Below the pieces are notes generated by a model, which was given only the letters and a program-made list of their open reading frames with translations, was not told where the DNA came from and did no database searches. From contig JAILLM010000080.1 of assembly GCA_024693165.1 (NCBI GenBank), positions 1 to 7,014 of the forward strand: a DNA stretch of 7,014 nucleotides. The letters run 5' to 3'. Shown here piece by piece: positions 6,221 through 7,014 of the stretch (position 1 is its first letter; every line of letters starts with the position of its first letter). Origin of the DNA: Bacilli bacterium. GTDB taxonomy: Bacteria > Bacillota_I > Bacilli_A > RF39 > UBA660. Made by a program: the position numbers and the translations under genes.

Positions 6221-6229
6221 ATTATAACA
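6221..6229 (-). promoter_or_regulatory. Extended -10 promoter of the FtsK-like gene
   Basis: TGTTATAAT reads on the minus strand from 6229 to 6221, a perfect -10 with TGn extension placed directly after the U-tract of the preceding terminator. Transcription should start near 6214-6217, so the leader would be only about 11-14 bases and consist largely of the GAGG ribosome binding site (6211-6214) before the ATG at 6203. The wider match TTTGNTATAATAA is shared with the operon promoter at 4512-4520. Confidence 0.65.
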
Positions 6230-6253
6230 AAAAAACAGTCAATAGACTGTTTT
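6229..6253 (-). terminator. Intrinsic terminator of the cysteine-rich membrane protein gene
   Basis: A perfect 9-base stem pairs 6232-6240 with 6245-6253 (AAAACAGTC and GACTGTTTT) around a 4-base loop. On the minus strand it runs into seven U (6235 down to 6229). The stem includes part of the TAA stop codon (6254-6252) of the gene it ends. Confidence 0.88.
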
Positions 6254-7014
6254 ATTTCATTATGTAATAATAATATTCACACATCTTATTAGACTCTTCT
6301 TTTCCTACAAATCCACACCCTGAATTACCTTTTCCAGTAACACCACACATGTATTGGTTTACAAATATAAAATAAGTAGAATACAAATTGGGAATTCCTC
6401 CGCGTTCTTTTATATGATTATAATCATAATAAGCATACGGTGACTTATTATTGTTATAAGTATAGATTGCCATTTCTTTTATTTGGTTGAATCCACCTAT
6501 TTTATTACAGTAATCATTCTTTTCATCAATATTAATATATCCGATATGTATTCCTTTACAAGTAGTATTTCCTGTCATCATCAAGTTTTCAACATTAGAT
6601 GATAAAATACTATTCCCATTAATAGTTAAAGAATAACAATTATAATCTTTATAGATTGTTAATTGATTATCAGAAATATAATTCACTTCTAATGGATATT
6701 GTCCACAAGTAAAACCTTTATTACCAAATATGCCACTTATGTTTTTACATGTTTCTCCATGAATAATATCGAAACCATTATTTAAACTATTATCATAAGC
6801 AATCTTTAGTTTACTTAATGCGTCCACCTGTTCATCAGTTAAAGTATTAGGATCATTTTTATTAACACTTGTAGTCGAGTCATTATAGCTATTTGTATTT
6901 TTTCTTTTATTACTATCTAATGACATTCCATATAAATAAATAATATATATAAATACCAATACTACCAAAGCATAAATTAATTCTTTTTTAGTAATTAATT
7001 TATTTTTATTATTA
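6252..7014 (-). CDS. Membrane-anchored cysteine-rich predicted extracellular protein, 5' end beyond window
   Basis: I do not recognise this protein. The reading frame is open to the right edge. In-frame codons before the TTG at 6968 read NNKNKLITKKELIYA, so that TTG encodes an internal leucine and the true start lies beyond base 7014. At least 253 residues are present here. A short basic segment is followed by one hydrophobic helix (LIYALVVLVFIYIIYLYG), which has the form of a signal-anchor with the C-terminal part outside the cell. A polar Ser/Asn/Thr-rich linker follows. The outer domain is rich in Asn and Tyr and carries eight cysteines, an even number suited to disulfide bonds, ending with CGVTGKGNSGCGF and a Tyr-rich tail. 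No pilin-type cleavage motif or sortase signal is seen. It has its own terminator. No link to the FtsK-like gene is evident beyond adjacency. Confidence 0.7.
   Translation of the reverse strand, partial: NNKNKLITKKELIYALVVLVFIYIIYLYGMSLDSNKRKNTNSYNDSTTSVNKNDPNTLTDEQVDALSKLKIAYDNSLNNGFDIIHGETCKNISGIFGNKGFTCGQYPLEVNYISDNQLTIYKDYNCYSLTINGNSILSSNVENLMMTGNTTCKGIHIGYINIDEKNDYCNKIGGFNQIKEMAIYTYNNNKSPYAYYDYNHIKERGGIPNLYSTYFIFVNQYMCGVTGKGNSGCGFVGKEESNKMCEYYYYIMK

Noticed and set aside
6237..6242. TTGACT on the minus strand as a -35 box for the FtsK-like gene
   Set aside because: It lies only 10 bases before the TATAAT at 6221-6226, far from the usual 17, and is part of the terminator stem and loop. 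The TGn extension explains the promoter better.
6966..6968. TTG as start codon of the cysteine-rich protein
   Set aside because: The frame stays open to base 7014 and the upstream codons supply the basic residues and the first part of the membrane helix, so the TTG is an internal leucine.
1..7014. CRISPR array, insertion sequence, tRNA or rRNA gene
   Set aside because: No regularly spaced repeats, transposase, terminal inverted repeats or cloverleaf-like sequence were seen. Nearly all of the window is occupied by protein-coding genes, and no gap between genes exceeds about 50 bases.

Overview
The window is strongly AT-rich with dense, compact genes. Genes have strong Shine-Dalgarno sequences, and intrinsic terminators with short U-tracts separate the units. 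Tryptophan is read from TGG, and TGA ends at least one gene, so the standard bacterial code applies. This fits a low-GC Bacillota or an uncultured Bacilli/Erysipelotrichia/RF39-like lineage that has not moved to the mycoplasma code. The sequence alone does not fix the species.

Layout: bases 1-89 hold a promoter region for a lone plus-strand gene (90-770), a predicted HTH protein with an unrecognised C-terminal half. A hairpin at 771-793 ends this gene and also ends the minus-strand genes that converge on it. Everything from 792 to the right edge is on the minus strand. A tight four-gene operon, read right to left, runs from a TGnTATAAT promoter at 4512-4520. Its genes are a MutT/NudG-like Nudix hydrolase (4110-4493), a protein with an MrcB-like N-terminal domain fused to a DUF3883 PD-(D/E)XK-like domain (2905-4107), a MazG/dCTPase-like nucleotide pyrophosphohydrolase (2585-2902), and a GIY-YIG nuclease-like domain fused to a DUF2075/Schlafen-group-3 helicase (792-2573). 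Gaps are 2, 2 and 11 bases. Upstream of the operon, with its own promoter and terminator, lies a soluble FtsK/SpoIIIE-like translocase (4539-6203) whose Walker B motif is altered. Upstream of that is a membrane-anchored, cysteine-rich predicted extracellular protein (6252 to beyond the right edge).

The main point of interest is the four-gene operon. It combines two nucleotide-cleansing enzymes, a predicted modified-DNA reader with a nuclease-like domain, and a nuclease-helicase. There is no methyltransferase, no McrB-type GTPase and no McrC. This looks like a candidate antiviral defence module, possibly of a type IV (modified-DNA) restriction kind and possibly centred on cytosine nucleotides. 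That function is inferred from domain content and context, not shown. The FtsK-like gene and the cysteine-rich gene appear to be separate transcription units with no evident link to the operon.
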